DNA of 64,000 nucleotides from positions 102,895 through 166,894 of the forward strand of contig NZ_JAGXJW010000007.1 in assembly GCF_019091135.1 (NCBI RefSeq), read 5' to 3'. The stretch is from Cohnella sp. GbtcB17 (GTDB taxonomy: Bacteria > Bacillota > Bacilli > Paenibacillales > Paenibacillaceae). The notes beneath the pieces are model-generated. The model was given only the letters and a program-made list of their open reading frames with translations. It had not been told where the DNA came from and made no database searches. The position numbers were made by a program, and so were the translations under genes. Positions 33,834 through 42,406 of the stretch are shown one piece after another (the first letter of the stretch is position 1; every line of letters starts with the position of its first letter).

Positions 33834-35156
33834 ATGGCAAGACCTGTCATTGCCATCGTAGGACGACCCAACGTCGGGAAGTCGACGATTTTTAATCGCA
33901 TAATCGGTGACCGCCTGGCCATCGTGGAAGATAAGCCGGGAATTACGCGCGACCGCATTTACGGTACCGGCGAATGGAGCGGCCGCAGCTTCAGCGTGAT
34001 CGATACGGGCGGCATCGAGATCGACGGCGAAGACGGCATGCTTCGTCTGGTTCGCATGCAAGCCGAGCTCGCGATCGAAGAAGCCGACCTCATCGTATTC
34101 ATGGCCGACGCCAAGTCTGGCGTCACGAACGCGGATGAGGAAGTCGCCCAAATTTTGTTCCGTTCCGGCAAGCCGGTCGTCGTAGCGGTTAACAAGGTGG
34201 ACAATCTTCAGCGCATGGACGATATTTACGAGTTTTACAGCCTCGGCTTCGGCGACCCGATCGCGCTGTCCGGCTCGCACGGCATCGGCATCGGCGACTT
34301 GCTCGAAGCTTGCGTGGAACGGCTGCCCGCCGGCGAAGATCAGGAGTATGACGACGACGTGATCAAGGTCGCCCTGATCGGTCGCCCGAACGTCGGCAAG
34401 TCATCGCTCGTCAACGCCATTCTGGGCGAGGAGCGCGTCATCGTCAGCGAGGTCGCCGGCACCACGCGCGACGCCATCGATACGCCGTTCGTCAAGGATG
34501 ACCAGCGGTATGTGCTGATCGATACGGCCGGCATGCGCAAGCGGGGCAAGGTGTACGAGACGACCGAGAAGTACAGCGTGATGCGGTCGATGAAAGCGAT
34601 CGAGCGCGCGGACGTCGTGCTCGTCGTCATTAACGGCGAAGAGGGCATCATCGAGCAGGACAAGCATATTGCCGGGTACGCGCACGAAATGGGCAAAGCG
34701 TCCGTCTTTGTCGTCAACAAGTGGGACGTCGTCGAGAAGGACGACAAGACGATGCAGCACTTTACCAATTCGATCCGCGATCACTTCCTGTTCATGTCTT
34801 ATGCGCCGATCGTATTCCTGTCAGCGCTCACGAAGTCTAGACTGCATCGGCTGCTGCCCGTCATCGACCGCGTCGCCGAGCAGCACGCGATGCGCGTGCC
34901 GACGCATCTGCTCAACGACGTCGTCGCGGACGCGGTGGCGATCACGCCGCCGCCGACGGACAAGGGCCGGAGATTGCGCGTGAACTACGCGACCCAGGTG
35001 TCGGTCAAGCCGCCGACGATTCTGATTTTTGTGAACGATCCGGAATTGATGCACTTCTCGTACGAGCGTTACTTGGAAAACAAGATTCGGGCCGCGTTCG
35101 ACTTCGAGGGCACGCCGCTGCGCCTCTTTACGCGTCGCAAGTCCGACCAGGAATAG
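33834..35156 (+). CDS. der: Ribosome biogenesis GTPase Der (EngA)
   Basis: Der has two GTPase domains in tandem and acts in 50S subunit assembly. Both P-loops are visible, GRPNVGKST (about 9) and GRPNVGKSS (about 183), each with a DTGG or DTAG switch and NKVD or NKWD guanine-specificity motifs, followed by a KH-like C-terminal domain ([27 protein letters not shown]). ATG 33834 has AAGGAGTGAAAGC ahead; the frame is open to 33750 but without support. It begins the der-plsY-gpsA run. Confidence 0.97.
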   Translation: MARPVIAIVGRPNVGKSTIFNRIIGDRLAIVEDKPGITRDRIYGTGEWSGRSFSVIDTGGIEIDGEDGMLRLVRMQAELAIEEADLIVFMADAKSGVTNADEEVAQILFRSGKPVVVAVNKVDNLQRMDDIYEFYSLGFGDPIALSGSHGIGIGDLLEACVERLPAGEDQEYDDDVIKVALIGRPNVGKSSLVNAILGEERVIVSEVAGTTRDAIDTPFVKDDQRYVLIDTAGMRKRGKVYETTEKYSVMRSMKAIERADVVLVVINGEEGIIEQDKHIAGYAHEMGKASVFVVNKWDVVEKDDKTMQHFTNSIRDHFLFMSYAPIVFLSALTKSRLHRLLPVIDRVAEQHAMRVPTHLLNDVVADAVAITPPPTDKGRRLRVNYATQVSVKPPTILIFVNDPELMHFSYERYLENKIRAAFDFEGTPLRLFTRRKSDQE

Positions 35157-35165
35157 GAGAGAACC

Positions 35166-35789
35166 GTGTTGCTGCCAGCCGTCATCGCTGTCGTCGTCAG
35201 TTATTTGCTCGGTTCCGTATCCTTCAGCATTCTGTTTGCCCGCTGGCTGCGCAAGATCGATATTCGCCAGCACGGAAGCGGCAACGCCGGCGCGACCAAT
35301 ACGCTGCGCGTGCTCGGCAAAGGGCCGGCGATCGCCGTGTTCGTGCTGGACATCGCCAAGGGACTCGTCGCCGTCGCGATCGGCCAAGCGATCGCGGGCG
35401 AGCAAGGCTCCTGGCTCGCGGTCGCCTGCGGCCTGGCTTCCATCGCCGGCCACAACTGGCCGCTCTATTTCCGCTTCAAAGGCGGGAAGGGGATCGCGAC
35501 GACCGTCGGCGCGCTCATCTATCTGGCGCCGCTGCCGGTCGTGGCAGCGGGCGTCGTAGCCATTATCCTTATCGTCATTACGCGGTACGTTTCGCTCGGA
35601 TCGATGGTATTCGCCGCGCTCGTGCCGGTTATTCTCGGCTTGGCGGGCGAGATCGGCCCCGTGTTCTGGGGCTCGCTCGTCTTGGCGCTGCTCGCGATCG
35701 TCCGCCATCGCAAAAACATCGTCAAGCTGATGAACGGCACCGAAAACAAAATCGGCGCCAAAAAGAAGGAGGATTCGCATGGCATCTAG
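35166..35789 (+). CDS. plsY: Glycerol-3-phosphate acyltransferase PlsY
   Basis: An integral membrane enzyme of 207 residues that transfers an acyl group from acyl-phosphate to glycerol-3-phosphate. The family motifs are HGSGNAGATNTLRVLG (about residue 37), GHNWPLYFRFKGGKGIATT (about 97) and the last glycine/glutamate motif before the C-terminus, spread over five hydrophobic segments. GTG 35166 lies 9 bases after the der stop. It overlaps gpsA by 11 bases, which makes its substrate. Confidence 0.95.
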   Translation: MLLPAVIAVVVSYLLGSVSFSILFARWLRKIDIRQHGSGNAGATNTLRVLGKGPAIAVFVLDIAKGLVAVAIGQAIAGEQGSWLAVACGLASIAGHNWPLYFRFKGGKGIATTVGALIYLAPLPVVAAGVVAIILIVITRYVSLGSMVFAALVPVILGLAGEIGPVFWGSLVLALLAIVRHRKNIVKLMNGTENKIGAKKKEDSHGI

Positions 35790-36822
35790 CCAAGTTAGCC
35801 AAGTTACCGTCCTGGTAGCCGGCAGCTGGGGCACGGCGCTGGCTTGCGTGCTCGCGGACAACGGCCACCGCGTGACCGTCTGGACGCGCGGCGCCGCCCA
35901 GGCGGAGGAGATCAACGAATCCCATACGAATCGCAAATATTTGAAGGATGCCGAGCTGCCGCATACGCTGCGCGCGACGACGGACATGGCCGAGGCGTGC
36001 CGCGATGCGGACGCCGTCGTATTCGTGGCGCCGTCGTCTGCCATGCGCGAGGTCGCAAAAGCGGCCGTACCGCATCTCAAGCCAGAGGCGCTTGTCGTCC
36101 ATGCGACCAAAGGCTTTGAGACGGGCAGCTTAAAGCGGATGACCCAGGTGCTCTCCGAGGAGCTGGGTCGACCGGAAGGCTCCATTGTCGTGCTGTCCGG
36201 ACCGAGCCACGCCGAAGAGGTCGTGCTGCGTTTGCCGACGACGGTCGTCGTTGCCGCGAGCGAGCTCGAGCAAGCGGAAGCCGCCCAGGATTTGTTTATG
36301 AACGACGCCTATTTCCGCGTCTATACGAATCCCGATTATGTCGGCGCGGAGACGGCCGGCGCCATTAAGAACATCATCGCCCTTGGCGCGGGGCTGTCCG
36401 ACGGTCTCGGCTTCGGCGTAAACGCCAAATCCGCGCTCGTCACGCGCGGTCTGGCCGAGATTGGCCGTCTAGGCTCCGCCATGGGCGCCCATATGCTCAC
36501 TTTTGCGGGCCTCGCGGGCGTCGGCGATCTGATCGCGACGTGCACGAGCAGGCATAGCCGGAACTATCGGGCCGGCGAGCTGCTGGCGCAAGGGCTTGGC
36601 TACGAAGAGGTTCAAGAGCAAATCGGGATGGTCGTCGAAGGCGTCCGCACGACGCTCGCCGCGTCCAAGCTCGCAGTGCAGTACGGCGTCGAGATGCCGA
36701 TTACGGCGCAGCTTCACGCCGTGCTGTTCGAAGGGAAGCCGCCGCTGCAGGCGGTGGAAGCGCTCATGGGAAGAGTGCGCACGCACGAGATCGAAGAGAC
36801 CGTCCTTTTTAACCGTACATAA
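35779..36822 (+). CDS. gpsA: Glycerol-3-phosphate dehydrogenase [NAD(P)+]
   Basis: Reduces dihydroxyacetone phosphate to sn-glycerol-3-phosphate for lipid synthesis. The 347 residues show the nucleotide-binding loop (AGSWGTALACVLADNGH), the NPDYVGAETAGAIKNIIALGAG stretch with the catalytic lysine, and LTFAGLAGVGDLIATC with SRNYRAGE. AAGGAGGATTCGC precedes ATG 35779. Its first residues carry a short repeat (SSQVSQV) not common in the family. It is the end of the der-plsY-gpsA run; no clear terminator was seen. Confidence 0.96.
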   Translation: MASSQVSQVTVLVAGSWGTALACVLADNGHRVTVWTRGAAQAEEINESHTNRKYLKDAELPHTLRATTDMAEACRDADAVVFVAPSSAMREVAKAAVPHLKPEALVVHATKGFETGSLKRMTQVLSEELGRPEGSIVVLSGPSHAEEVVLRLPTTVVVAASELEQAEAAQDLFMNDAYFRVYTNPDYVGAETAGAIKNIIALGAGLSDGLGFGVNAKSALVTRGLAEIGRLGSAMGAHMLTFAGLAGVGDLIATCTSRHSRNYRAGELLAQGLGYEEVQEQIGMVVEGVRTTLAASKLAVQYGVEMPITAQLHAVLFEGKPPLQAVEALMGRVRTHEIEETVLFNRT

Positions 36823-36859
36823 CGGCTGTGAAGCTTAATACGTCTGCGAGCCCGCCCAC

Positions 36860-36887
36860 ACCGCCGCCCTCCGTGCCTCATAGGATA
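36860..36887 (+). promoter_or_regulatory. Predicted sigma-K promoter of spoVIF
   Basis: ACC (36860-36862), a 16-base spacer and CATAGGATA (36879-36887) fit the sigma-K pattern ACC-N16/17-CATAnnnTA, 29 bases before the spoVIF ATG. spoVIF is known as a late mother-cell gene in B. subtilis. Confidence 0.72.
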
Positions 36888-36916
36888 CAAAGCATGAGCT
36901 GCGGAGGAGGGGAAGC

Positions 36917-37192
36917 ATGGACAAGAAGATCTCCAAAGATGTTCTGAATTCGGTGAGCAAGAAGACGGGCAAGCCCGTCTCGGAAGCGTCGCTCAAAAAA
37001 ATCGCGCAAAAGGTGTCCCCGGACATCATGCAAAGCGAAGCGCAAATCCGCCAGCTGATCAAGCAGGTATCCAGCACGGCGGGCGTGCCGGTGTCGGAAG
37101 ATACGATCAAAGAGATCGTGGGCGCCGTCAAAAAAAGCGGGTTGAACATCGGCAATCTCGAAGGACTTATGAAAATGATGCTCAAAAAATAA
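36917..37192 (+). CDS. spoVIF: Stage VI sporulation protein F
   Basis: A 91-residue, lysine-rich, soluble protein with the SpoVIF core: KKISKDVLNSVSKKTGKPVS, then QSEAQIRQLIKQVSSTAGVPVSEDTI and a methionine-rich end (LEGLMKMMLKK). The protein contributes to spore coat assembly and heat resistance in B. subtilis. GGAGGAGGGGAAGC is a strong ribosome site. It is monocistronic, with a sigma-K-like promoter ahead and a terminator behind. Confidence 0.9.
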   Translation: MDKKISKDVLNSVSKKTGKPVSEASLKKIAQKVSPDIMQSEAQIRQLIKQVSSTAGVPVSEDTIKEIVGAVKKSGLNIGNLEGLMKMMLKK

Positions 37193-37207
37193 GGGACGAA
37201 GCCGTAG

Positions 37208-37243
37208 AAGCCCCCTTCCTTTCAAAGGAAGCGGGGCTTTTTC
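37208..37243 (+). terminator. Intrinsic terminator after spoVIF
   Basis: AAGCCCC and CTTCCTT (37208-37221) pair with AAGGAAG and GGGGCTT (37225-37239), with one bulged C and a TCA loop, ending in a run of T. Confidence 0.9.
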
Positions 37244-37371
37244 GGCATTTGGCGCATTCGATTCGCAGCGCCGGCTTTGGCGAATCATTCCATTCATTGA
37301 TTTCGCGCAATCGGGCAACCTGAAGCAGAACGTCATTCAGAACCGATTGCCGAAAGGGGATGCAAACTGCT

Positions 37372-37992
37372 ATGACGACGGATACGAACGTCCGCGACCA
37401 CTTTCTGACAGCCGTCAGACAGCGTCGCAGCTTTTACGGCATCAACGACGAAGCGATCGTGCCGGACGAGCGGATCGAAGAGATCGTCAAGGAAGCGGTG
37501 AAGCATACGCCGTCTTCGTTCAACTCCCAGAGCGCCAGAATCGTGCTGCTGCTGAAGAAGGAGCACAAAAAATTCTGGAACATCACGACGGAGACGCTTC
37601 GCAAGGTCGTCGCCGATCCCGAGCAATTTCAAGCGACCCAGGAGAAAATGAACGCGTTCGCCGCCGGCTACGGCACCGTGCTCTTTTTCGAGGACCAGAC
37701 GGTCATTGAGGATTTGCAGCGGCAATTCGCATCGTACAAAGACAACTTCCCGAAGTGGTCGGCGCATTCCTCGGGCATGCATCAGTTTGTCGTCTGGACG
37801 GCACTCGAGACCGAGGGGTTAGGCGCTTCCCTGCAGCATTACAACCCGCTCGTAGACGAAGAGGTTAGGCGGACGTGGGGATTGCCGGACAGCTGGCTGC
37901 TGATCGCGCAAATGCCGTTCGGCAAACCGGTCGCGCAGCCCGGGGAGAAAACGTACAAGCCGCTCGAGGAAAGAATCAGGATTTTTAAATAA
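37372..37992 (+). CDS. Nitroreductase family oxidoreductase
   Basis: A 206-residue FMN-dependent oxidoreductase of the nitroreductase/YdjA-YfkO type, with the FMN-binding opening AVRQRRSFYGIND, then PSSFNSQSARIVLL (about 47-60) and, near the C-terminus, LQHYNPLVDEEVRRTWGLP and LLIAQMPFGKP. Physiological substrate is unknown. ATG 37372 is preferred because ATG 37360 touches the GAAAGGGG ribosome site, though the 12-base spacing is long. It is monocistronic with its own terminator. Confidence 0.9.
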   Translation: MTTDTNVRDHFLTAVRQRRSFYGINDEAIVPDERIEEIVKEAVKHTPSSFNSQSARIVLLLKKEHKKFWNITTETLRKVVADPEQFQATQEKMNAFAAGYGTVLFFEDQTVIEDLQRQFASYKDNFPKWSAHSSGMHQFVVWTALETEGLGASLQHYNPLVDEEVRRTWGLPDSWLLIAQMPFGKPVAQPGEKTYKPLEERIRIFK

Positions 37993-38002
37993 CAACGACA
38001 GG

Positions 38003-38028
38003 CCGCCTTTGTTCGCCAAGGCGGTTTT
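38003..38028 (+). terminator. Intrinsic terminator after the nitroreductase
   Basis: CCGCCTT (38003-38009) pairs with AAGGCGG (38018-38024), then four T. Confidence 0.8.
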
Positions 38029-38069
38029 CGTCATTTTTGCCGGCGAAACGCGAATGTCCGCCAAGAATG

Positions 38070-38078
38070 TGGTATAAT
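38070..38078 (+). promoter_or_regulatory. Extended -10 promoter ahead of the DUF2768 gene
   Basis: TGGTATAAT is a perfect extended -10 element about 100 bases before the DUF2768 start; no good -35 box was seen. Confidence 0.6.
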
Positions 38079-38179
38079 ATGTTCCGTTTTATAGCATCGA
38101 ATGCCGATCGTTCGCTTCATCGCGCAAGGATCGTCGTTATACATAGCTGCCGGGTCAGGGAAGGGACTGTTCGCTCGTT

Positions 38180-38359
38180 ATGGATCCGATGATGAAAATG
38201 TGGGTGTCGTTCGTCGGCATCGGACTGATGGTGCTGTCCGCGGTGCTGATCATGCTCGCGCGGGCAAAGACGAAGGGCGCGCTGCGGTTCGCCATTTCTT
38301 TCGTTTCTTTTATAATGCTGCTCGTCGGCATGGTATGCGGACTTATATCGATCATTTGA
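38180..38359 (+). CDS. DUF2768 small membrane protein (YphE-like)
   Basis: A 59-residue protein made of two membrane segments (WVSFVGIGLMVLSAVLIMLA and AISFVSFIMLLVGMVCGLISII) joined by RAKTKGALR. The layout and the position between gpsA and spoIVA fit YphE of B. subtilis, a DUF2768 member of unknown function. It is below common length cut-offs. The ribosome site before ATG 38180 is weak (AGGGAAGGG further upstream). Confidence 0.75.
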   Translation: MDPMMKMWVSFVGIGLMVLSAVLIMLARAKTKGALRFAISFVSFIMLLVGMVCGLISII

Positions 38360-38385
38360 CAACGAAGAATCGGGCCGGAGGATTA

Positions 38386-38685
38386 ATGATGCTGACGTTA
38401 AAAGGTAGGACGATCGAAAAGCGTATCGAGCCCCGGGCGGGCGCTACGCTGCTGGAGCTTGCGCTCGGCGCCGGCGTCGATTGGCAGTTCAACTGCTCGA
38501 GAGGCACTTGCGCACGCTGCCGCTGTCTCGTCACCGAAGGCGGCGAGCATCTGGAGGAGTCGACCGATGCCGAGTGGGACCGTCTCGGTCCGGACGAGCT
38601 GGACGCCGGATACCGCCTCGGCTGTCAGGCGCGCGTCGCGGCGGACGGCGGCGCGATCGCGGCCGTCAATCGGACGTACTTCTAA
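38386..38685 (+). CDS. 2Fe-2S ferredoxin-like protein (first of two)
   Basis: A 99-residue plant-type ferredoxin domain. The cluster loop is NCSRGTCARC (C-x5-C-x2-C, about residue 38) and the fourth cysteine is in GCQARV (about 83). The N-terminus (MLTLKGRTIEKRIEPRAGATLLE) is the beta-grasp start. It probably carries electrons to an unidentified partner. GGAGGATTA precedes ATG 38386/38389. A second ferredoxin of the same type follows one gene later. Confidence 0.9.
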   Translation: MMLTLKGRTIEKRIEPRAGATLLELALGAGVDWQFNCSRGTCARCRCLVTEGGEHLEESTDAEWDRLGPDELDAGYRLGCQARVAADGGAIAAVNRTYF

Positions 38686-38698
38686 GGAGCTGACAACC

Positions 38699-39322
38699 AT
38701 GCCGACTGGAGGAGCGGGCGAGAGCATAGTGCAAGCGTTGTCCGCATTTGCGGCGATGACGGAAGCCTGCGGTGCGCGATGGGTGGTGGGCGGCAGCGCG
38801 GGACTCGCGCTTCGGGGAGCGCGGCTTGCCGCAGCGCCGAGAGACCTGGACATTTATGCGGACGCCGCGTCCATCCCCGCTTTGCATGACCGCGTTGCCG
38901 GATGGACCGTGGACGAGCCCGCATGGGACGAGAGTGGGCGATACCGGTCGCTGCTGTCACACTACCGGTACGGCAGCGTCACGATCGAGCTGGTCGGCGA
39001 CTTCGAGATTCGAGCGCCCGGCTCTATTTATCGGACGGAAGTCGACGCTTTTTTGTACGCGCACGGAGACGATTGGACCCCGATCGATGGCGGCCGGCCG
39101 ATCCGCCTCATGCCGCTCGGACATGAGCTGATCTTTAACCTGCTGCGCGAACGCCGTGACCGCGCGCTCGAGGCCGCCCGGCTGATCCGGGAGGCGCGGG
39201 GCTCGCACTTGATTGCGCTTCGGCAGCTGGTCGCCGGACAGTCGCTGTCCGACGGCATCAAGAGCGAGTTGTCGTATCTGACGGCCGCGGAGCCGAAGGA
39301 GGGCGCGCGAGATGGGCGATAA
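38699..39322 (+). CDS. Nucleotidyltransferase-fold protein of unknown function
   Basis: A 207-residue protein with a minimal nucleotidyltransferase signature: VVGGSAGLALRGARL followed by APRDLDIYAD, where the glycine-serine turn and the DLD acidic pair (about 55) form the usual metal site. The second half (LMPLGHELIFNLLRERRDRALEAARLIRE) resembles the helical part of substrate-recognition domains in AbiEii/DUF-type proteins. Substrate is unknown. AAGGAGCTGACAACC precedes ATG 38699. It overlaps the second ferredoxin by 11 bases. Confidence 0.7.
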   Translation: MPTGGAGESIVQALSAFAAMTEACGARWVVGGSAGLALRGARLAAAPRDLDIYADAASIPALHDRVAGWTVDEPAWDESGRYRSLLSHYRYGSVTIELVGDFEIRAPGSIYRTEVDAFLYAHGDDWTPIDGGRPIRLMPLGHELIFNLLRERRDRALEAARLIREARGSHLIALRQLVAGQSLSDGIKSELSYLTAAEPKEGARDGR

Positions 39323-39671
39323 AGGCGGTTGCGACGTCGAGTTCGGACCGGAAGGGCAGATCGTCAGCGTCAGGACGGGCACGACGCTGCTCGATGCGGC
39401 CAGACGGGCGAGAGCGCCGGTTCGCACGCGATGCGGCGGCGTGGCGGGCTGCCTCATGTGCAAGGTGGACGTGCCTCCGGCATACGCGGATGCCCTCTCG
39501 CCGCCGACGGAAGCGGAACGGCGCAAGCTCGGGCCGCTGCTGGAGCAAGGCGTCAGGCTGTCCTGCCAGGCGCGGGTCCGTCGTCCGATTCGGGTCGAGG
39601 TTCCCGAGGATCCGCTCAAGGCGGCCGTTCGGCGTCAGCTCGAGCGGCAGCGCTCGGACGATCTATGGTAA
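39312..39671 (+). CDS. 2Fe-2S ferredoxin-like protein (second of two)
   Basis: A 119-residue beta-grasp ferredoxin with cluster ligands in TRCGGVAGCLMC (C-x5-C-x2-C, about residue 41) and SCQARV (about 84), then an arginine-rich C-terminal extension (RRPIRVEVPEDPLKAAVRRQLERQ). GGAGGGCGCGCGAG precedes ATG 39312, inside the end of the nucleotidyltransferase gene, so it is coupled to it. It is similar in length and motif spacing to the first ferredoxin but clearly diverged. Confidence 0.88.
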   Translation: MGDKGGCDVEFGPEGQIVSVRTGTTLLDAARRARAPVRTRCGGVAGCLMCKVDVPPAYADALSPPTEAERRKLGPLLEQGVRLSCQARVRRPIRVEVPEDPLKAAVRRQLERQRSDDLW

Positions 39672-39714
39672 ACGAAATGCCGATACAGAAGGCGAACACG
39701 GGGGGCTTTTACAA

Positions 39715-40467
39715 TTGATCAGATCGCAATGGATGATTAACGGCCGGCTGGCGGCCAAGCGAGCCGCGGCGTTGGCAGCCGCGATTATGCTGCTGCCGCT
39801 GGCAGGCTGCTTGTATCCGGACGAGTATACGCCTTCCAATCAGGTGTCGGCCAAAGAAGCGGTGAGCGCCATCCAGGCAGCGGTCGACAGCTATCGCAAG
39901 GATACGGGACTCCTGCCGATCGAGAACGCTTCGGAGGGAACGCCGCTATACGAGAAGTTTCGTTTGGACTTCGCCAAGCTCAAGCGAATGGGCTACGTCA
40001 CCGATATTCCGAAGGAAGCTTTCGAGAGCGGAGGCGCCAATCAATTTCTTATCATCGACGAAGAAAGCGATCCCAAAGTGAAGCTGCTCGATCTGTCCGT
40101 CTACCAGACGATCGGCACGGTTCAGACGAAGGTGAACGCTTACGTGCTCAAACATAAAGGGAAGCAGCCGGTGTCGGACGAGAAGTATCCCGACTTTCGC
40201 GCCATCGATTACAAGGCGCTCGGCATCGACGATCCCGCGATCCGCAGCATGTATACGGGCCGGGTGCTGGAGCTGATGATCGATCCGGGCAGCACCGTGT
40301 ACGCGGATTACGGCATCGACATCGTCAAGGCGCTGGAAAAATCCGCGGCGAAGCCTAGCGAAAGCGACGATCTGCGGTCACTGCTCGCGGACGAATCGTT
40401 TTACGTGCCCGTCAAGTCGCCGGTATACCGCCTGGTCGGCGGCGAGCCGCAGGCATTTCTCAAATAG
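39715..40467 (+). CDS. YphF-like lipoprotein
   Basis: A 250-residue secreted lipoprotein: signal segment LAAAIMLLPLAGC with a lipobox cysteine near residue 35, then a hydrophilic domain that opens with a helical SAKEAVSAIQAAVDSYRKDTGLLPI element resembling pilin-type N-terminal helices. The position directly upstream of spoIVA is that of B. subtilis yphF, which has no known function. TTG 39715 has GGGGGGCTTTTACAA upstream; ATG 39733 is an alternative. Confidence 0.75.
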   Translation: MIRSQWMINGRLAAKRAAALAAAIMLLPLAGCLYPDEYTPSNQVSAKEAVSAIQAAVDSYRKDTGLLPIENASEGTPLYEKFRLDFAKLKRMGYVTDIPKEAFESGGANQFLIIDEESDPKVKLLDLSVYQTIGTVQTKVNAYVLKHKGKQPVSDEKYPDFRAIDYKALGIDDPAIRSMYTGRVLELMIDPGSTVYADYGIDIVKALEKSAAKPSESDDLRSLLADESFYVPVKSPVYRLVGGEPQAFLK

Positions 40468-40492
40468 CGCCGGCCGCGTGAAGGACAAGCCG

Positions 40493-40521
40493 AACCGTTC
40501 CGCTGTCGGAACGGTTTTTTT
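40493..40521 (+). terminator. Intrinsic terminator before spoIVA
   Basis: AACCGTTCCG (40493-40502) pairs perfectly with CGGAACGGTT (40507-40516), with a T run to 40521. Confidence 0.93.
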
Positions 40522-40613
40522 GTTGTTTCTTCGGACATAGGCGCCCCTTTCCCGACATAAGATCATTTGGATGAGCGAACGGCAGGCGGGACGTTTAAAA
40601 ATTACGATCTCCC

Positions 40614-40642
40614 GTCATATTCGCCGGCATGGCACATACAAT
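40614..40642 (+). promoter_or_regulatory. Predicted sigma-E promoter of spoIVA
   Basis: GTCATATT (40614-40621), a 13-base spacer and CATACAAT (40635-40642) are near-perfect sigma-E elements, 82 bases before the GTG start. spoIVA is a classic sigma-E gene. Confidence 0.85.
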
Positions 40643-40723
40643 GATACTAGTCCAAGTTCATGTACGAGTCCGTCGCGCTGGCGGAACCGCAGGCTTCGCG
40701 ATTACGATGGGGAGGGAATCTCA

Positions 40724-42202
40724 GTGGAAAAAGTGGATATTTTCAAAGATATCGCCGAACGTACGGGCGGCGACATCTACCTCGGGGTCGGCGGCGCCGT
40801 CCGGACAGGCAAATCGACCTTTATCAAGCGCTTTGTGGAGACGGTCGTGCTGCCGAACATCGCACATGAAGCGGATCGCGTCAGGGCCGTCGACGAGCTG
40901 CCGCAAAGCGCGGCGGGCCGTACGATCATGACGACCGAGCCCAAGTTCGTGCCGAACAACGCCGTTCAGATCAAGGTCGGCGAAGGCCTCGAAGTCAACG
41001 TCCGGCTTGTGGACTGCGTCGGCTACGCGGTCGAGGGCGCCAAAGGCTACGAGGACGAAAACGGTCCTCGCATGATCACGACACCTTGGTTCGAAGAAGC
41101 GATTCCGTTCCAGGAAGCGGCCGAGATCGGCACGCGCAAGGTCATCCAGGAGCATTCGACCTTGGGCGTCGTCGTGACGACCGACGGCACGATCGCGGAA
41201 ATTCCGCGCAGCTCTTATGTGGAAGCGGAAGAGCGCGTTATCGCAGAGCTTAAAGAGGTCGGCAAGCCGTTCGTGCTGATCGTCAACTCGACGAAGCCGA
41301 AAAGCGATGAAGCGCAAGCGCTTCGCGCCGAGCTTGCCGCCAAATACGATATCCCCGCCATTACGCTGAGCGTGGCTTCGATGGGCGAAGACGAAGTGCT
41401 CGGCGTCCTGCGCGAGGTGCTGTACGAGTTCCCCGTGCACGAAGTCAACGTCAACCTGCCGAGCTGGGTCATGGTGCTTCAAGAGCAGCACTGGCTGCGC
41501 TCGAGCTACGAAAATTCGGTCCGCGACACCGTGCGGGACATTCGCCGCCTGCGCGACGTAGACCGGGTCGTCTCGCAGTTCCTCGAATACGACTTCGTCG
41601 ACCGCGCCGGCCTCAGCGGACTGAATATGGGCCAGGGCGTCGCCGAGATCGACCTGTACGCGCCGGACGAATTGTACGACCGCATCCTGCAGGAAGTCGT
41701 CGGTACGGAAATACGCGGTAAAGATCATCTGCTGCAGCTGATGCAGGAGTTCTCCCATGCCAAACGGGAGTACGACCGGTTCGCGGAGGCGCTCGAGATG
41801 GTGAAGACGACCGGCTACGGCATCGCCGCGCCGACGCTGGCGGAGATGCAGCTCGACGAGCCGGAGCTGATCCGGCAGGGCTCCCGCTTCGGCGTGCGGC
41901 TCAAGGCGACGGCGCCTTCGATCCACCTCATCCGTGTCGATGTCGAGTCCGAGTTCGCGCCGATCATCGGTACGGAAAAGCAGAGCGAGGAGCTCGTGCG
42001 CTATCTGATGCAGGACTTCGAGAAAGATCCGATCAAAATTTGGGATTCCGACATCTTCGGGCGCTCCCTGCACTCCATCGTGCGGGAAGGCATTCAAGGC
42101 AAGATCGCCATGATGCCGGACAATGCCCGCTACAAGCTGCAGGAAACGCTCGGCCGCATCATCAACGAAGGCTCAGGCGGTCTCATCGCCATTATCCTTT
42201 AA
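40724..42202 (+). CDS. spoIVA: Stage IV sporulation protein A, spore coat basement ATPase
   Basis: SpoIVA polymerises around the forespore using ATP and anchors the coat. The 492 residues align almost throughout with the B. subtilis protein, which is also 492 long: MEKVDIFKDIAERTGGDIYL, Walker A GAVRTGKST, LVDCVGY, SEFAPIIGTEKQSEELVRYL and the C-terminus GSGGLIAIIL. A valine just before the P-loop glycine is glycine here (GVGGAVR). GTG 40724 with GGGGAGGGAATCTCA upstream is the correct start; the frame is open 153 bases further but includes the promoter. Confidence 0.98.
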   Translation: MEKVDIFKDIAERTGGDIYLGVGGAVRTGKSTFIKRFVETVVLPNIAHEADRVRAVDELPQSAAGRTIMTTEPKFVPNNAVQIKVGEGLEVNVRLVDCVGYAVEGAKGYEDENGPRMITTPWFEEAIPFQEAAEIGTRKVIQEHSTLGVVVTTDGTIAEIPRSSYVEAEERVIAELKEVGKPFVLIVNSTKPKSDEAQALRAELAAKYDIPAITLSVASMGEDEVLGVLREVLYEFPVHEVNVNLPSWVMVLQEQHWLRSSYENSVRDTVRDIRRLRDVDRVVSQFLEYDFVDRAGLSGLNMGQGVAEIDLYAPDELYDRILQEVVGTEIRGKDHLLQLMQEFSHAKREYDRFAEALEMVKTTGYGIAAPTLAEMQLDEPELIRQGSRFGVRLKATAPSIHLIRVDVESEFAPIIGTEKQSEELVRYLMQDFEKDPIKIWDSDIFGRSLHSIVREGIQGKIAMMPDNARYKLQETLGRIINEGSGGLIAIIL

Positions 42203-42210
42203 ATGCAAAA

Positions 42211-42244
42211 AGCCCGCGCGCCGTCCAAGGCGTGCGGGCTTTTT
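42211..42244 (+). terminator. Intrinsic terminator after spoIVA
   Basis: AGCCCGCGCGCC (42211-42222) pairs with GGCGTGCGGGCT (42229-42240) with one wobble position, then a run of T. Confidence 0.93.
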
Positions 42245-42377
42245 GCATGGCGAGGATCGAACAATATCGGGATGCGGTCAGGTACTTATTTTATTCTTGT
42301 TAAATCGACATTGTTCGCCTAAAATAGACTCTTGTGTATACAGCACTCTCGACGCCACTGATAATCTTAAAAACCAA

Positions 42378-42406
42378 TTGACATACTTGGTAATAATCCT
42401 TATGAT
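42378..42406 (+). promoter_or_regulatory. Strong sigma-A promoter of the sugar ABC transporter
   Basis: TTGACA (42378-42383), a 17-base spacer and TATGAT (42401-42406). A palindrome overlaps the -10 box. The rest of the spoIVA-transporter gap holds nothing else recognised. Confidence 0.88.

Noticed and set aside
40721..42097. A 458-codon minus-strand frame opposite spoIVA
   Set aside because: SpoIVA on the plus strand matches the known protein over its full length; the antisense frame has no domain.
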